64,000 nt of DNA, from the NCBI GenBank assembly GCA_022865305.1, contig JALHSP010000034.1, positions 34,108-98,107 on the forward strand, in the 5' to 3' direction. The notes below the pieces were generated by a model that saw only the letters and a program-made list of their open reading frames with translations, was not told the DNA's origin and ran no database searches. Positions 1 to 10,300 of the stretch are shown piece by piece; position 1 is the first letter of the stretch, and every line of letters starts with the position of its first letter. The DNA is from Bacteroidales bacterium (GTDB lineage: Bacteria; Bacteroidota; Bacteroidia; Bacteroidales; VadinHA17). Both the position numbers and the translations under genes were made by a program.

Positions 1-1
1 C

Positions 2-2101
2 AAACTGATGTTTTCCAGGACACAGGAACACCTGGTACTGAACAACAGCTCAGAAGGTATTATTAGTCTCGCCATGTCCACAACGCCAGATGTCCCTGTT
101 AAAAACGCAGATGGTTCATGGGCAGGTCTTTCATACGAGGGCGCAGCAGGCAGAATTAATCCTATTGCCAAGGCTTTGGATGAAACCAACATTTTGAGAA
201 AAAATCTTTTAAATGTAAATTTTTATACAGACGTAACATTTCTCAAGGGGCTTACCTTACGTACGGAACTTGGAGGAGAACTGGGAGGCTCCAATGCTTA
301 TCATTTTACTCCGACTTATAAATATGGTAGTGTAGACAATCTCACCAATACTGCAAGAAAACAGTACAACCAGAATCTCTTCTGGCAGTTTAAGAATTAT
401 CTTACTTATAATCGGCAGTTTGGTAACCATAATGTTACCGGTATGATCGGGCAGGAGGTCTCTGAAGGCAGGTGGGAATACCTGAGTGGCACCAGTAGTG
501 GTTTGTCTAGCAATGAAATACAGGAACCCGGTCTGGGCGATCCAAAAAACATGCAAATCGGCTCAGGACGCGGCAGTAATGCCATGGCTTCCATCTTTAC
601 ACGTGTTAATTATTCTTTTAACAGCAAATATTATTTGTCATACACCTTCCGTTATGACGGATCTTCGAATTTCGGACCGGAAAACCGCTGGGCTCCCTTC
701 CATGCTGTTTCTGCATCATGGAGACTGACCAATGAACCCTTTATGGAAAGCATCAAAGGAACAATAACCGATCTCAAAATCCGTGCAGGTTGGGGACAAA
801 CTGGCAACCAGAACATTGGCGGTTACCGCTGGGGAGCAGCTATAACAAAAATGCCATCGAACCTGGGGATGGGATTCCGTCAATCCAATATTGCCAATCC
901 ATATATCACCTGGGAGAAACAGGTACAGACAAACGTTGGATTTGATTTGGGATTCATTCAAAACCGTATTGTAATGGTTCTGGATATGTACATAAAGACA
1001 TCAACAGCTATGCTGATGGATATGCAGTTACCCTCATACATGGGAACAAGAGGTAATGTCTCTTGTCGTTTGAATCCTCCGATGGGTAATTTTGGGAAAA
1101 TTGAAAATAGAGGTATAGAGATCTCTCTGAATACCCGTCCGGTTGTTGGAACTTTCTCTTGGGATAACGATCTTCAGTTGACTTTTAATAAAAACAAATT
1201 GCTGGGTCTGACCGGGACCCCTGCTGCCAATATTGAAGGTTATGGACAATGGCAGGATCTGGTCAGCTTAACAGAAATAGGTGATCCGCTTTATAATTTT
1301 TATGGTTATAAAGTGGTTGGGGTTTATCAGGATAAAAATGATATTCAGAACAGTCCTACTACCAAAGCATATCCGGCTGATGAAAACTTTAAGCGCACCA
1401 CGGTATGGCCTGGCGATTTGAAATTTGCAGATCTCTCAGGACCAGACGGTGCTCCTGACGGTGTTATTGATGAATATGACAGGACCAGTATTGGTTCTCC
1501 CCTTCCTAAATTCACCTTTGGATTTAATAACACTTTCCGCTATAAGGATCTTGAGCTCATGATTTACATGAATGGTTCGGTGGGGAATAAGTTGATGAAT
1601 TATATTGGCGGAAGATTGAGCGATATGAGTAATATGTGGAATAACCAGTTACAAACTGCCGTTGATCGTGCCAAACTTGAACCAATTGACCCGAACAAGA
1701 CCTATCCATTTGTCAATTCATTTGGAACAACAATTTACAACTGGTTCGATGATATTGACAATGTTCGGGTGAAAAATCCAGGGACAAATATGCCACGTGC
1801 AGTTGCAGGCGATCCTAACGAAAATACGCGTATATCTGACAGGTATATCGAGGATGGATCTTACCTAAGGGTAAAAAACATTTCCCTGTCATATTATTTG
1901 CCAAAAAACCTTATCAGCAAGTTAAACATGGAAGATGTGAAAGTATATGTAAACCTTCAGAACATGTGGACTTTTACAAAATATACCGGTCTGGATCCTG
2001 AAGTAGGTGCCAGCCAGACCAATGATAATGTGTTTGGACTGGATAACGGTCGGTACCCCGCCGCACGTGTATATACATTTGGGCTGAATGTTTCTTTCTA
2101 A
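2..2101 (+). CDS. SusC/RagA-family TonB-linked outer-membrane transporter, C-terminal part (partial)
   Basis: The reading frame is open at the left edge, so the gene starts before the window; about 699 residues of the beta-barrel are present. It ends in the aromatic C-terminus FGLNVSF, typical of outer-membrane barrels, and contains SusC-type barrel segments such as YDGSSNFGPENRW and the late motif YIEDGSYLRVKNISLSYYLP. SusC proteins import oligosaccharides across the outer membrane using TonB energy and work as a lidded pair with SusD, which follows 19 bp downstream. The plug and carboxypeptidase-like domains lie outside the window. The downstream GH26 mannanase suggests beta-mannan oligosaccharides as cargo (inference). 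Family assignment is firm; substrate is not. Confidence 0.95.
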   Translation, partial: KLMFSRTQEHLVLNNSSEGIISLAMSTTPDVPVKNADGSWAGLSYEGAAGRINPIAKALDETNILRKNLLNVNFYTDVTFLKGLTLRTELGGELGGSNAYHFTPTYKYGSVDNLTNTARKQYNQNLFWQFKNYLTYNRQFGNHNVTGMIGQEVSEGRWEYLSGTSSGLSSNEIQEPGLGDPKNMQIGSGRGSNAMASIFTRVNYSFNSKYYLSYTFRYDGSSNFGPENRWAPFHAVSASWRLTNEPFMESIKGTITDLKIRAGWGQTGNQNIGGYRWGAAITKMPSNLGMGFRQSNIANPYITWEKQVQTNVGFDLGFIQNRIVMVLDMYIKTSTAMLMDMQLPSYMGTRGNVSCRLNPPMGNFGKIENRGIEISLNTRPVVGTFSWDNDLQLTFNKNKLLGLTGTPAANIEGYGQWQDLVSLTEIGDPLYNFYGYKVVGVYQDKNDIQNSPTTKAYPADENFKRTTVWPGDLKFADLSGPDGAPDGVIDEYDRTSIGSPLPKFTFGFNNTFRYKDLELMIYMNGSVGNKLMNYIGGRLSDMSNMWNNQLQTAVDRAKLEPIDPNKTYPFVNSFGTTIYNWFDDIDNVRVKNPGTNMPRAVAGDPNENTRISDRYIEDGSYLRVKNISLSYYLPKNLISKLNMEDVKVYVNLQNMWTFTKYTGLDPEVGASQTNDNVFGLDNGRYPAARVYTFGLNVSF

Positions 2102-2120
2102 CTATTGAAAAATAATTAAT

Positions 2121-3818
2121 ATGAACAACATATCTTATTATAAGAAAATTTTGGCGCTGATATTTGTAATACTCACCTTCAGCGCATGTGAAGAGTTTCT
2201 TAATCGTCCACCTGAAGATGCATATACAATCGACAGCTTTTTTAAGACAGATGATCAATGTTTCCAGGCGGCCAACATGCTGTATAATTCCCCATGGTAT
2301 GATTTTCAACGCGGCTGGGCAAAGATTGGTGATGTTATGGCCGGAAACATATATTTTAGTACTGACGATGTTTACCAGGCATTTATCCTGACTTCCTCTA
2401 ATACTGAGATGACAGATGCATCAAACTCCCTGTGGCTGGTAAATGGTCACTGTAATGCTGTTATTGAGAACATAGCAAGCAAAGCCGGTCCCGATGTCAG
2501 CCAGGCAACAAAGAACACTGTCACAGGCGAAGCTATGGTCTGGAAAGCAATGGCCTACTTCTTCCTGGTTCGCTGCTGGGGTGCTGTACCTATTGTACAC
2601 AGTAATAGTGAAATAATTGGTGCAGGTACTGCTACACAGCTCAGGAAAAACCGGGTTGAGGATGTATATGAATATATAGTACGTACTCTGAACAAGGCAA
2701 TTACATTATTACCCGACAATAACCAGCCGGGTCGTATTAATAAGTATTCGGCTTATGCATTACTGGCGAAAGTATATCTTACACGTTCAGGGTGGGGACA
2801 AACCGGCAGCCGCAAGCAGGAAGACCTGGACAAGGACAAAGAATATGCTGCCAAAGTAATAAATGAGAGCGGCGTCACACTTGAACCTGTTTACAGCAAC
2901 CTGTTCCGTATTTCCACAGGGAACCGTAATCCTGAAAACCTGCTGTCGTGGCATTGGATTGCTTCAGATCAATGGACCTCGCAGAATTCCATACAATCGG
3001 ACTTTGCATTAAACAACTTTACAACACTTGCCAGCGATACATGGGGTTCGTGGAGAGGGCCGACAATCGATCTGCAACGTGCTTTTGGTGATACCGCAAA
3101 AAGCAAAATACGCGTTAATGTTGATATACGTCGTAAAGCAACCATGATGATGTACAGTGACTATTATCCTTACTTCTGGAGAGATAAAGGCGGATTTACA
3201 GCTACATGGGATGATGAAAATAATGTAGCAGGTTCTGTATTTGGTATTGGTACCGGTGCCAATTGCGTAAAGCATATAGTGGGAAATACTGAGGACCATA
3301 AAGCTGAGTATGGCTCTGCTTCCCTGAGGATGGCAACCAGTTTGTCTACTCACTTAATTCGCCTGGCCGATGTTTACCTTATATATGCAGAGGCTGTTCT
3401 GGGTAACCAGGCTTCCACAAGCGACCCGGAAGCACTTAGACTCTTCAATCTGGTTCGTCATAGGGGTATGGCAACAGCTCCAGATGAAACTTCCCTGACT
3501 TTTGAGAAAATATTTAAGGAACGCAGACTGGAACTGGCATGTGAAGGCGACAACTGGTACGATTTTGTCAGGCTTCACTATTATAATCCCGCGCTTGCAA
3601 AACAATGGCTTAATAGACAGGAGCGAGGGACTTATAACAATCTGAAAGCCTATTACAGTGATGAAGTTGCTCAAAGCTCGGTGACACTGAATTCATTCAA
3701 GGTGAATCTTACAGATGATTCTAAATTCAATTTGCCGTTTCCCGACGTTGATATCACTATGAATAAGTACCTTCTGGAGGATCCGGTGGAGTTTGATTTT
3801 AATTCTATTGGATATTAA
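2121..3818 (+). CDS. SusD/RagB-family starch-binding-type outer-membrane lipoprotein
   Basis: This 565-residue protein has a lipoprotein signal ending LTFSAC (Cys23), followed by the SusD hallmark EEFLNRPPEDAYT. The family's TPR-like helical core and the C-terminal RagB motif region (IFKERRLELACEGDNWYDFVR, shortened here in meaning to ERRLEL...WYDFVR) are visible around residues 450-485. It is surface exposed and acts as the lid and glycan-binding partner of the SusC barrel encoded 19 bp upstream, almost certainly on the same transcript. Length is normal for the family. Ligand specificity cannot be read from sequence; the locus context points to a mannan. Confidence 0.96.
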   Translation: MNNISYYKKILALIFVILTFSACEEFLNRPPEDAYTIDSFFKTDDQCFQAANMLYNSPWYDFQRGWAKIGDVMAGNIYFSTDDVYQAFILTSSNTEMTDASNSLWLVNGHCNAVIENIASKAGPDVSQATKNTVTGEAMVWKAMAYFFLVRCWGAVPIVHSNSEIIGAGTATQLRKNRVEDVYEYIVRTLNKAITLLPDNNQPGRINKYSAYALLAKVYLTRSGWGQTGSRKQEDLDKDKEYAAKVINESGVTLEPVYSNLFRISTGNRNPENLLSWHWIASDQWTSQNSIQSDFALNNFTTLASDTWGSWRGPTIDLQRAFGDTAKSKIRVNVDIRRKATMMMYSDYYPYFWRDKGGFTATWDDENNVAGSVFGIGTGANCVKHIVGNTEDHKAEYGSASLRMATSLSTHLIRLADVYLIYAEAVLGNQASTSDPEALRLFNLVRHRGMATAPDETSLTFEKIFKERRLELACEGDNWYDFVRLHYYNPALAKQWLNRQERGTYNNLKAYYSDEVAQSSVTLNSFKVNLTDDSKFNLPFPDVDITMNKYLLEDPVEFDFNSIGY

Positions 3819-3845
3819 TGCAGTAAAAATTAAAAAGTGTAAAAG

Positions 3846-5084
3846 ATGAAAGGGATAATAATAACAACTACAAAGGTATCTGCAATATCCATATTGCTGG
3901 TAATCCTTTTTGCTGGTATGCTTTTCCAGGCATGCGATAAAGATGATTCGGGTGGTGGAATGCCGGTGGTTGCCTATGTTCGTGTAACCGATGCTGCAAA
4001 ATCCGATTCGCTTGTCACCCATGCTTTTATGGGAAGTACAATAGCTATTATTGGCGAGAACCTGCAGAATGTTGACGAAATCTGGTTCAACGACCAGGAG
4101 GCTTATGTGAACTTCAGCTTTGTCACAAGCACCTCAATTATTGTTAACATTCCCGACATAATTCCTTCAACTGTAACAAACCTGATGCTACTGATCAACA
4201 GCAATAAGACAGATACGCTCAAATATCCGTTTGGTGTTGATGTGCCGCCTCCATTTCTCAGTGGTATGCTTTGCGAATATGTGGATGATGGTGAAACCGC
4301 AGTTATCAAGGGGAACTTCTTTATTGATGATCCCAGTTCACCGTTGAAGGTGTTCTTCCCGGGTAACATGGAAGGTACAGTGCAGAGTGTCAGCATAAAC
4401 AAAGTAGAAGTTATGGTACCACAAGGGGCAGGAGTAGGACCGATTCAGGTAAAATCAATCTATGGCTCCACACGCTCAAGCTTCTATTTCCGCGATGATA
4501 GAAATATAGTCCTTGATTTTGATGTTCTGACTGCTTCGGGTGGTTGGCGTTCCGGAGTTATTGGTAATTCTAATCCTGCTCCAATCAAAGGAAATTATGT
4601 CAGGTTCCAGGGAGCTATGGCAGGCGGTGCAGGTGCGCAATGGAGTGAAGATCCTTTCAGTTTTAACCTTTGGCCTATTGCAAATGGACGGCCTGATGTA
4701 CCGTTTTATTCAGGCGATATTGCTAATGCAGCTATCAAATTTGAATGTTATGTGGTTGAAGAGTGGAAGGCATCAGCTTTGCAGATGATTTTTACCCCAT
4801 ACGCGACGACTGGTACCAATAGCTATATTGGCGATTCTAATGTACCTAGGGGACTCTGGATACCATGGAAAGAAAGCGGAACTTATAAAACCGACGGTTG
4901 GACTACAGTTTCTGTTCCTTTAAGTGAATTTAAATACACTGCAAGTGGTGGTACATGCGGGAATCCTCTTACTGCAGATATGCTCAGAGGTCTCACTTTC
5001 TTTGTTTACAGCGGCGGCGTGGAAGGGACAGATTGCACCCCGCATATATGTATTGATAATATACGGGTTGTACCTGTACAATAG
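3846..5084 (+). CDS. IPT/TIG-domain surface glycan-binding lipoprotein (SGBP)
   Basis: A 412-residue lipoprotein with lipobox LFQAC (Cys30) followed by DKDD, the acidic type of signal that sends Bacteroidota lipoproteins to the cell surface. Residues about 40-215 look like two IPT/TIG immunoglobulin-like domains, and about 220-412 form a beta-sandwich glycan-binding domain like that of SGBP-B proteins (aromatic-rich, ending HICIDNIRVVPVQ). It lies 27 bp after susD and 21 bp before a second IPT protein, so it belongs to the susCD operon. The likely role is capture of polysaccharide at the cell surface before cleavage. It carries no catalytic motif. Confidence 0.85.
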   Translation: MKGIIITTTKVSAISILLVILFAGMLFQACDKDDSGGGMPVVAYVRVTDAAKSDSLVTHAFMGSTIAIIGENLQNVDEIWFNDQEAYVNFSFVTSTSIIVNIPDIIPSTVTNLMLLINSNKTDTLKYPFGVDVPPPFLSGMLCEYVDDGETAVIKGNFFIDDPSSPLKVFFPGNMEGTVQSVSINKVEVMVPQGAGVGPIQVKSIYGSTRSSFYFRDDRNIVLDFDVLTASGGWRSGVIGNSNPAPIKGNYVRFQGAMAGGAGAQWSEDPFSFNLWPIANGRPDVPFYSGDIANAAIKFECYVVEEWKASALQMIFTPYATTGTNSYIGDSNVPRGLWIPWKESGTYKTDGWTTVSVPLSEFKYTASGGTCGNPLTADMLRGLTFFVYSGGVEGTDCTPHICIDNIRVVPVQ

Positions 5085-5105
5085 AAGTTTACACCCTATA
5101 AAAAT

Positions 5106-7238
5106 ATGAATATGCAATCAAAATTCATTAAATACTGCAATTGTGCACTGCTGTTCGCAACATTGTGTATGGTAAGTGCCAGTGCTCTTCTTACGTCATG
5201 CGATAGAGAAGAAGAAGACGACAAAGTAGCTCTTTACAGTTTTGGACCCATGCCTATTGCCAGGGGAGCCGAACTAAAATTCATTGGTAAAAATCTCGAT
5301 AAGGTTACCTCCATTGTACTGCCGGATAATATTACAATTACAACATTCACAACAAAAACCGCCGACCTGCTTACAATAACCGTTCCCCAGGAGGCTGTTC
5401 CTGGTTTTGTTGTTCTGAAGACTCCGGATGGTGATATCACCACTAAAACAGAAATAGGCTTTTCGGAACCAATCTCAATAGCAAGCTTTTCACCTGCAAC
5501 TATAAAACCTAACGCAGAACTCACAATTACAGGTGATTATCTTAATCTGGTCGGCGAGGTTATTTTTACTGACAGGATTAAGGTCATCAAGACCTCGTTC
5601 ACCAGCCAGAGCCGGACTGAGATCAAATTGCTTGTACCGGCAACGGCACAAACGGGTAAAATTGCCGTATCGGATTCAGAAGAAGATCCTGTAATCGTTT
5701 ATTCCGTAACAAATCTTACAGTTAAGCTGCCTGCTTTTACAACTATTGCTCCAAACCCGGTAAAGGCCGGAACGCAGCTTACAATCACCGGCACCGATCT
5801 CGACCTGGTAATAACAGTCACGCTTGGGGGCAACAAGAATATCACGACTTTTGTAAGTAAGACGGCCACTGAAATTGTTCTGGATGTACCGGCAGATACA
5901 AAAGATGGTATTGTTACCCTTACGCCTGCTTCCGGAGTGAAGGTTGAATCGGCCGACGAACTGGTGATGGTGGTTCCGGCGGTAAGTGTCACACCCACCA
6001 CCCTTAAAAACGGTGCAGATATAACAGTAACGGGAACCGATCTTGATCTTGTCGACAAGGTGACCTTTGGCGGAGACAAGCAGGGGACCATCAAAGCAGG
6101 AGGAACAGAAACACAGATAGTGGTGACGGTGCCCGATGATGCCACAAGCGGTGTTGTGACCTTTATTACCAAAGCAGCAAAAGAAGTGGACGGACCTTCT
6201 CTTACGATTATTGATCCGGTATTTACTTCATTCAGTCCTTCTTCCGGCAAGGCTAATACAGATGTTACAATTGTCGGAACCGATCTTGACATTATAGCTG
6301 ATGTTGAGTTCTTTGGCGGGATAAAAGGGACTATAGGCACGAGGAGTGAAACACAGCTTACCGTAAAAGTCCCTATTGGTGCAAATACCGGGAAGATTGT
6401 CCTGGTGGCAAAAAACGGCACCCGCGTATTGTCAAGTGCAGATTTTACAGTCCTTGCCAATCTTCCTAATTTTACTCATTTTACTGAAAGTGTAGCCGCA
6501 AGGGGAGCCATATTGACACTTAATGGTACAAATATGGACCTGATTAAATCACTTGTTTTCCCGGGTGATATTGTTGCTACTGAATATGGGCTTAAATCAA
6601 CAACACAGGTTCAGGTATATGTACCATGGAACGCTACTATAGGGTACGGCAAAATAAAAATAAATACCTATGAAGGCGAACAGGGTTATGTGCCGCCAAC
6701 ATCAACAATTTTCATCGGAGGCGTTGTACCGGTAACCGGTTCCTCCCTGATTATTAATGATTTTGATGAAGTTGGACATGACCTTGGCTGGGATAACTGG
6801 AATGGCATCAGTCAGTTAATGAACGATGGCAATGGTGTTTCAGGAAAATATCTGAAAGGTGCAGCTGCACTTAATGCATGGGACTGGAAATGGATATGGG
6901 GTTGTAACCATAGCCAGCTGCCCAAGCAAACGGCTAATACAGCGACATATGTCCTGAAACTGGATATCAAAATTACTGCCCCGATCAGTGCTGACGCAAG
7001 CAGATTCCAGTTCAAGCTGGGTGGAAGTGATTCCAGATGGGTAAAACTTGGTCTGGTAAACAGTGATGGAAATTATGCTACCGAGGGATGGGTTACCGTC
7101 ACATTTGATCTGGTAAATGACCTTGGATTTTCCGGTACAATACCCGGATCAGGCGATTGGGGCATGATAGCACAGCCTGCTGCAGCGCTTGACTTTAATG
7201 TTGTCAACATTGATAATATACGTTTTGAACCTAAATAA
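5106..7238 (+). CDS. Multi-IPT/TIG surface glycan-binding lipoprotein
   Basis: A 710-residue lipoprotein with Cys32 in ALLTSC followed by DREEEDD (surface-export-like acidic run). Residues about 40-545 consist of six or so IPT/TIG repeats marked by recurring elements such as ITGTDLDLV, VTGTDLDLVDKV and IVGTDLDI. Residues about 555-710 form a C-terminal glycan-binding beta-sandwich (DFDEVGHDLGWDNW ... VNIDNIRFEP) related to that of the preceding gene. The tandem IPT repeats probably act as a stalk holding the binding domain away from the membrane. The two SGBPs and susCD look co-transcribed; a hairpin terminator follows this gene. Confidence 0.85.
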   Translation: MNMQSKFIKYCNCALLFATLCMVSASALLTSCDREEEDDKVALYSFGPMPIARGAELKFIGKNLDKVTSIVLPDNITITTFTTKTADLLTITVPQEAVPGFVVLKTPDGDITTKTEIGFSEPISIASFSPATIKPNAELTITGDYLNLVGEVIFTDRIKVIKTSFTSQSRTEIKLLVPATAQTGKIAVSDSEEDPVIVYSVTNLTVKLPAFTTIAPNPVKAGTQLTITGTDLDLVITVTLGGNKNITTFVSKTATEIVLDVPADTKDGIVTLTPASGVKVESADELVMVVPAVSVTPTTLKNGADITVTGTDLDLVDKVTFGGDKQGTIKAGGTETQIVVTVPDDATSGVVTFITKAAKEVDGPSLTIIDPVFTSFSPSSGKANTDVTIVGTDLDIIADVEFFGGIKGTIGTRSETQLTVKVPIGANTGKIVLVAKNGTRVLSSADFTVLANLPNFTHFTESVAARGAILTLNGTNMDLIKSLVFPGDIVATEYGLKSTTQVQVYVPWNATIGYGKIKINTYEGEQGYVPPTSTIFIGGVVPVTGSSLIINDFDEVGHDLGWDNWNGISQLMNDGNGVSGKYLKGAAALNAWDWKWIWGCNHSQLPKQTANTATYVLKLDIKITAPISADASRFQFKLGGSDSRWVKLGLVNSDGNYATEGWVTVTFDLVNDLGFSGTIPGSGDWGMIAQPAAALDFNVVNIDNIRFEPK

Positions 7239-7276
7239 TGATGATTTATTAAATCTGTCATTTTGAATTTTCATCG

Positions 7277-7312
7277 GGGTATCTCATTAACTTCGCATAA
7301 AATGAGATACCC
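7277..7312 (+). terminator. Hairpin after the susCD-SGBP genes
   Basis: A perfect 12-bp stem (GGGTATCTCATT / AATGAGATACCC) with a 12-nt loop lies between the second SGBP gene and the GH26 gene and is followed by TTTCGGTTTT. It may terminate or attenuate transcription before the enzyme gene, lowering enzyme output relative to the uptake proteins. Confidence 0.6.
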
Positions 7313-7360
7313 TTTCGGTTTTATATATAACAGGGTATTAATGATTAAGTAAATTAATAT

Positions 7361-10300
7361 ATGACAGGAAAATTTCGCATATTGTGTATTTATATGATAT
7401 TCACGGTGTTCAGCTTAAGTGTTCTGAAGGCGCAGAGCGTTAAATATGAAGCTGAAAGCGGCACTTTATCAGGTACCCTGACAGTTCAGAGCTCGCTGAC
7501 AGGTTACTCGGGCAGCGGTTATGCAGGCAATTTCGGGAACGACGGCGATAAAGTAACTTTTAATTTCAGCCTGGCACAGTCAGGATATTTCAACATTTAT
7601 ATAGGATATGCGGCTCCCTTTGGTGATAAAATAAACAATATAAGTATCAATGGCAATAGTGCCGAGGTATCATTTCAAAATTCAACCGGTTTCAGGGAAA
7701 CTCTTTTCGGTAAAGCCGGACTTATCACAGGGACCAACGTCATAACCATAATTAAGAACTGGGGATGGTTTTTACTGGATTACATCAGGATTGAGCCGAA
7801 TACCGATCCTGAAGTAACCGTAAAGATCCCTTATCCGCTGGTCACACCAGGGCCTATGACCAATACCCGGAGGTTATTTTCTTACCTGACGGATAAATTC
7901 ACTAAAAATATTCATTCCGGCACAATGAGCCTTAATGCAATTGAAGAAGCTCAGTGGCTTTATTCACAGACCGGCAAATACCCTGCACTGATTGGCCTCG
8001 ACTTTATGAACCACACCAGGGACTGGAGCTGGTACGACAAGGCAATAGTGGTCAATGAAGCAAAAAACTGGTACAATAATAACGGACTGGTTGCTGTCTG
8101 CTGGCACTGGCGCGATCCATCCCGGGTAACAGATGAATTCTATACAAGCAAAACAAGTTTTGACGTATCGAAGATTTCTGTTCCGGCTTCGGCTGAATAT
8201 CAGGCAATGCTCAGTGATATTGATATAATTGCGGGTTTTCTCAAACAGCTGCAGGACACAGAAACGCCTGTTCTTTTCAGACCGCTGCACGAAGCATCAG
8301 GAGCGTGGTTCTGGTGGGGAGCAAAAGGCGCTGAGCCCTGCAAAGCTCTCTGGAGGCTTATGTTCGACAGGCTTGTGAACTATCATGGGCTGAAAAACCT
8401 GATCTGGGTATGGACAACGGATGCCAAAACGGATAACCTTGACTGGTATCCCGGTGACGAATATGTTGATATCCTTGGTGCCGATATCTATGCCACCAAT
8501 GGCGATTTCAGCTCCCAGGTGCTGACTTATAATGCAATAAAAGAAAAATTTCAGGGTAAAAAGCTTGTAACACTGAGTGAAAACGGACCGGTCCCGGATC
8601 CTGATAACCTGGTAAATGATAAATCCAGCTGGTCATGGTTCATGACATGGTATGGTGATTTCGTCCGCAGCTCTGAAATAAATCCGTTGACCCACTGGCA
8701 GAAAATCATGAATCACGAATATGTGATCACCCTTGATGAAATGCCTGACCTGAAAAACTATCCCTTAAATGATTACAGCCTTTATCCCCAGGGCTTTTTC
8801 CTCGACAGCTGGCAGCCAAAAACAATTGCCAGTCCCGAATATAATAACGTGCAACAGATCACAGATCCTGTGACAGTTGCAATTACTGTAGACTGTCTTG
8901 ATACCATCACTAAAATTCCCCGGTATCTCTTTGGCGATAATGCAAACCTTTGGACAGGCTGCATGGCTGATGACAAAGAGCTTATGAAGCATATAGCCGA
9001 CAGGAATATTGGTGTTTTACGCGGACCTGCAGGAAGCGTTTCAGATGTTTTCTTCTGGAACAGGAATGTCGACCAGCGTCCGTCCGATGTCCCGGCAACT
9101 CTGATGGGCTCTACGGAGACAAACTGGCCATGGTATGGCGACAGACCTTATTCATGGGAGACATGGACAATGGATGTGGACTCCCTTTATAGCATTATTA
9201 AACAGGTGAATGCAACGGGTATGATTACAGTTAATTATGGTTATGCAAGGTATGGGACAAGCATAAATCCTGTTGCAAATGCGGCACATATGGCAGCGGA
9301 CTGGGTGCGCTATGATAAAGGCCGGTCAAAATTCTGGGAAATAGGTAATGAGGTCTTTGGCAATTGGGAAGCAGGATACAGGATCGATCAGACACTCAAT
9401 AAAGATGGTCAGCCGGAATATATAAATCCCACGCTTTACGGTCAGCACTGCCTGGTTTTTATCGATTCAATGAAAGCTGCTGCTCAGAAGATCGGGGTTG
9501 ATATAAAAATTGGTCTGGTGATGGTGGAGGGATCATCAACCAGTTCTGTCTGGAACAAAGAAGTAGCAACACAGGCAGGTCATAAAGCTGATTATTATGT
9601 AGTGCATAGTTATTTCACTCCATGGAACACTAACTCCGATTTCGAAACAATTTTAAACTCATACTCAAAAGCTGGTGACTATATTACATATGTCTGGGAT
9701 GAAGTGGCAAAAGCCGGACAACCTAAATTACCTGTGGCTCTGACTGAATATAATATTTTTGCCATCGGGTCAAATCAGCCCGTATCGCATGTGAATGGCA
9801 TGCATGCTGTGCTGATCACAGGAGAAGTAATGAAAACCGGTTATGGCGCTGCCTTACGATGGGATCTGGCAAACGGATGGGACAATGGCAATGATCATGG
9901 CATGTTCTCCTATAATGAACCTGATATTCCTGAGTATACTCCTCACCCTGCATTTTATCATCTTTACTATCTTCAAAAGTACTCTGGAGACGTAATGCTG
10001 AACTCGTCAATGGTTGGTGCGACGGGAGTTGTTATAATTCCTACAGCATTTCAGTCGGGACAAATAGGTGCAGCAATAGTTAACACCACTAAAATTCAGA
10101 AGAACGTCAGGTTAAATTTAAAGAACTATAAGGTCGGAGAGAGGTATTATACCTACACGCTGACGGGAACTTCCGGTGAGGATTTTTCAAGAAAAGTGTT
10201 TGTGAACGGAAACGGTCCATCTCTGATTGCAGGAGGGCCTGCTGATTATGAAACCATTAAAGCAAATTCAAGTGTTATTAATGAAGAAATTGTGATAAAG

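Noticed and set aside
5699..6460. Long antisense open frame of 253 codons inside the multi-IPT gene
   Set aside because: It lies opposite repeated IPT/TIG coding sequence and is low-complexity (Ser/Val/Thr-rich); the plus-strand protein explains it.
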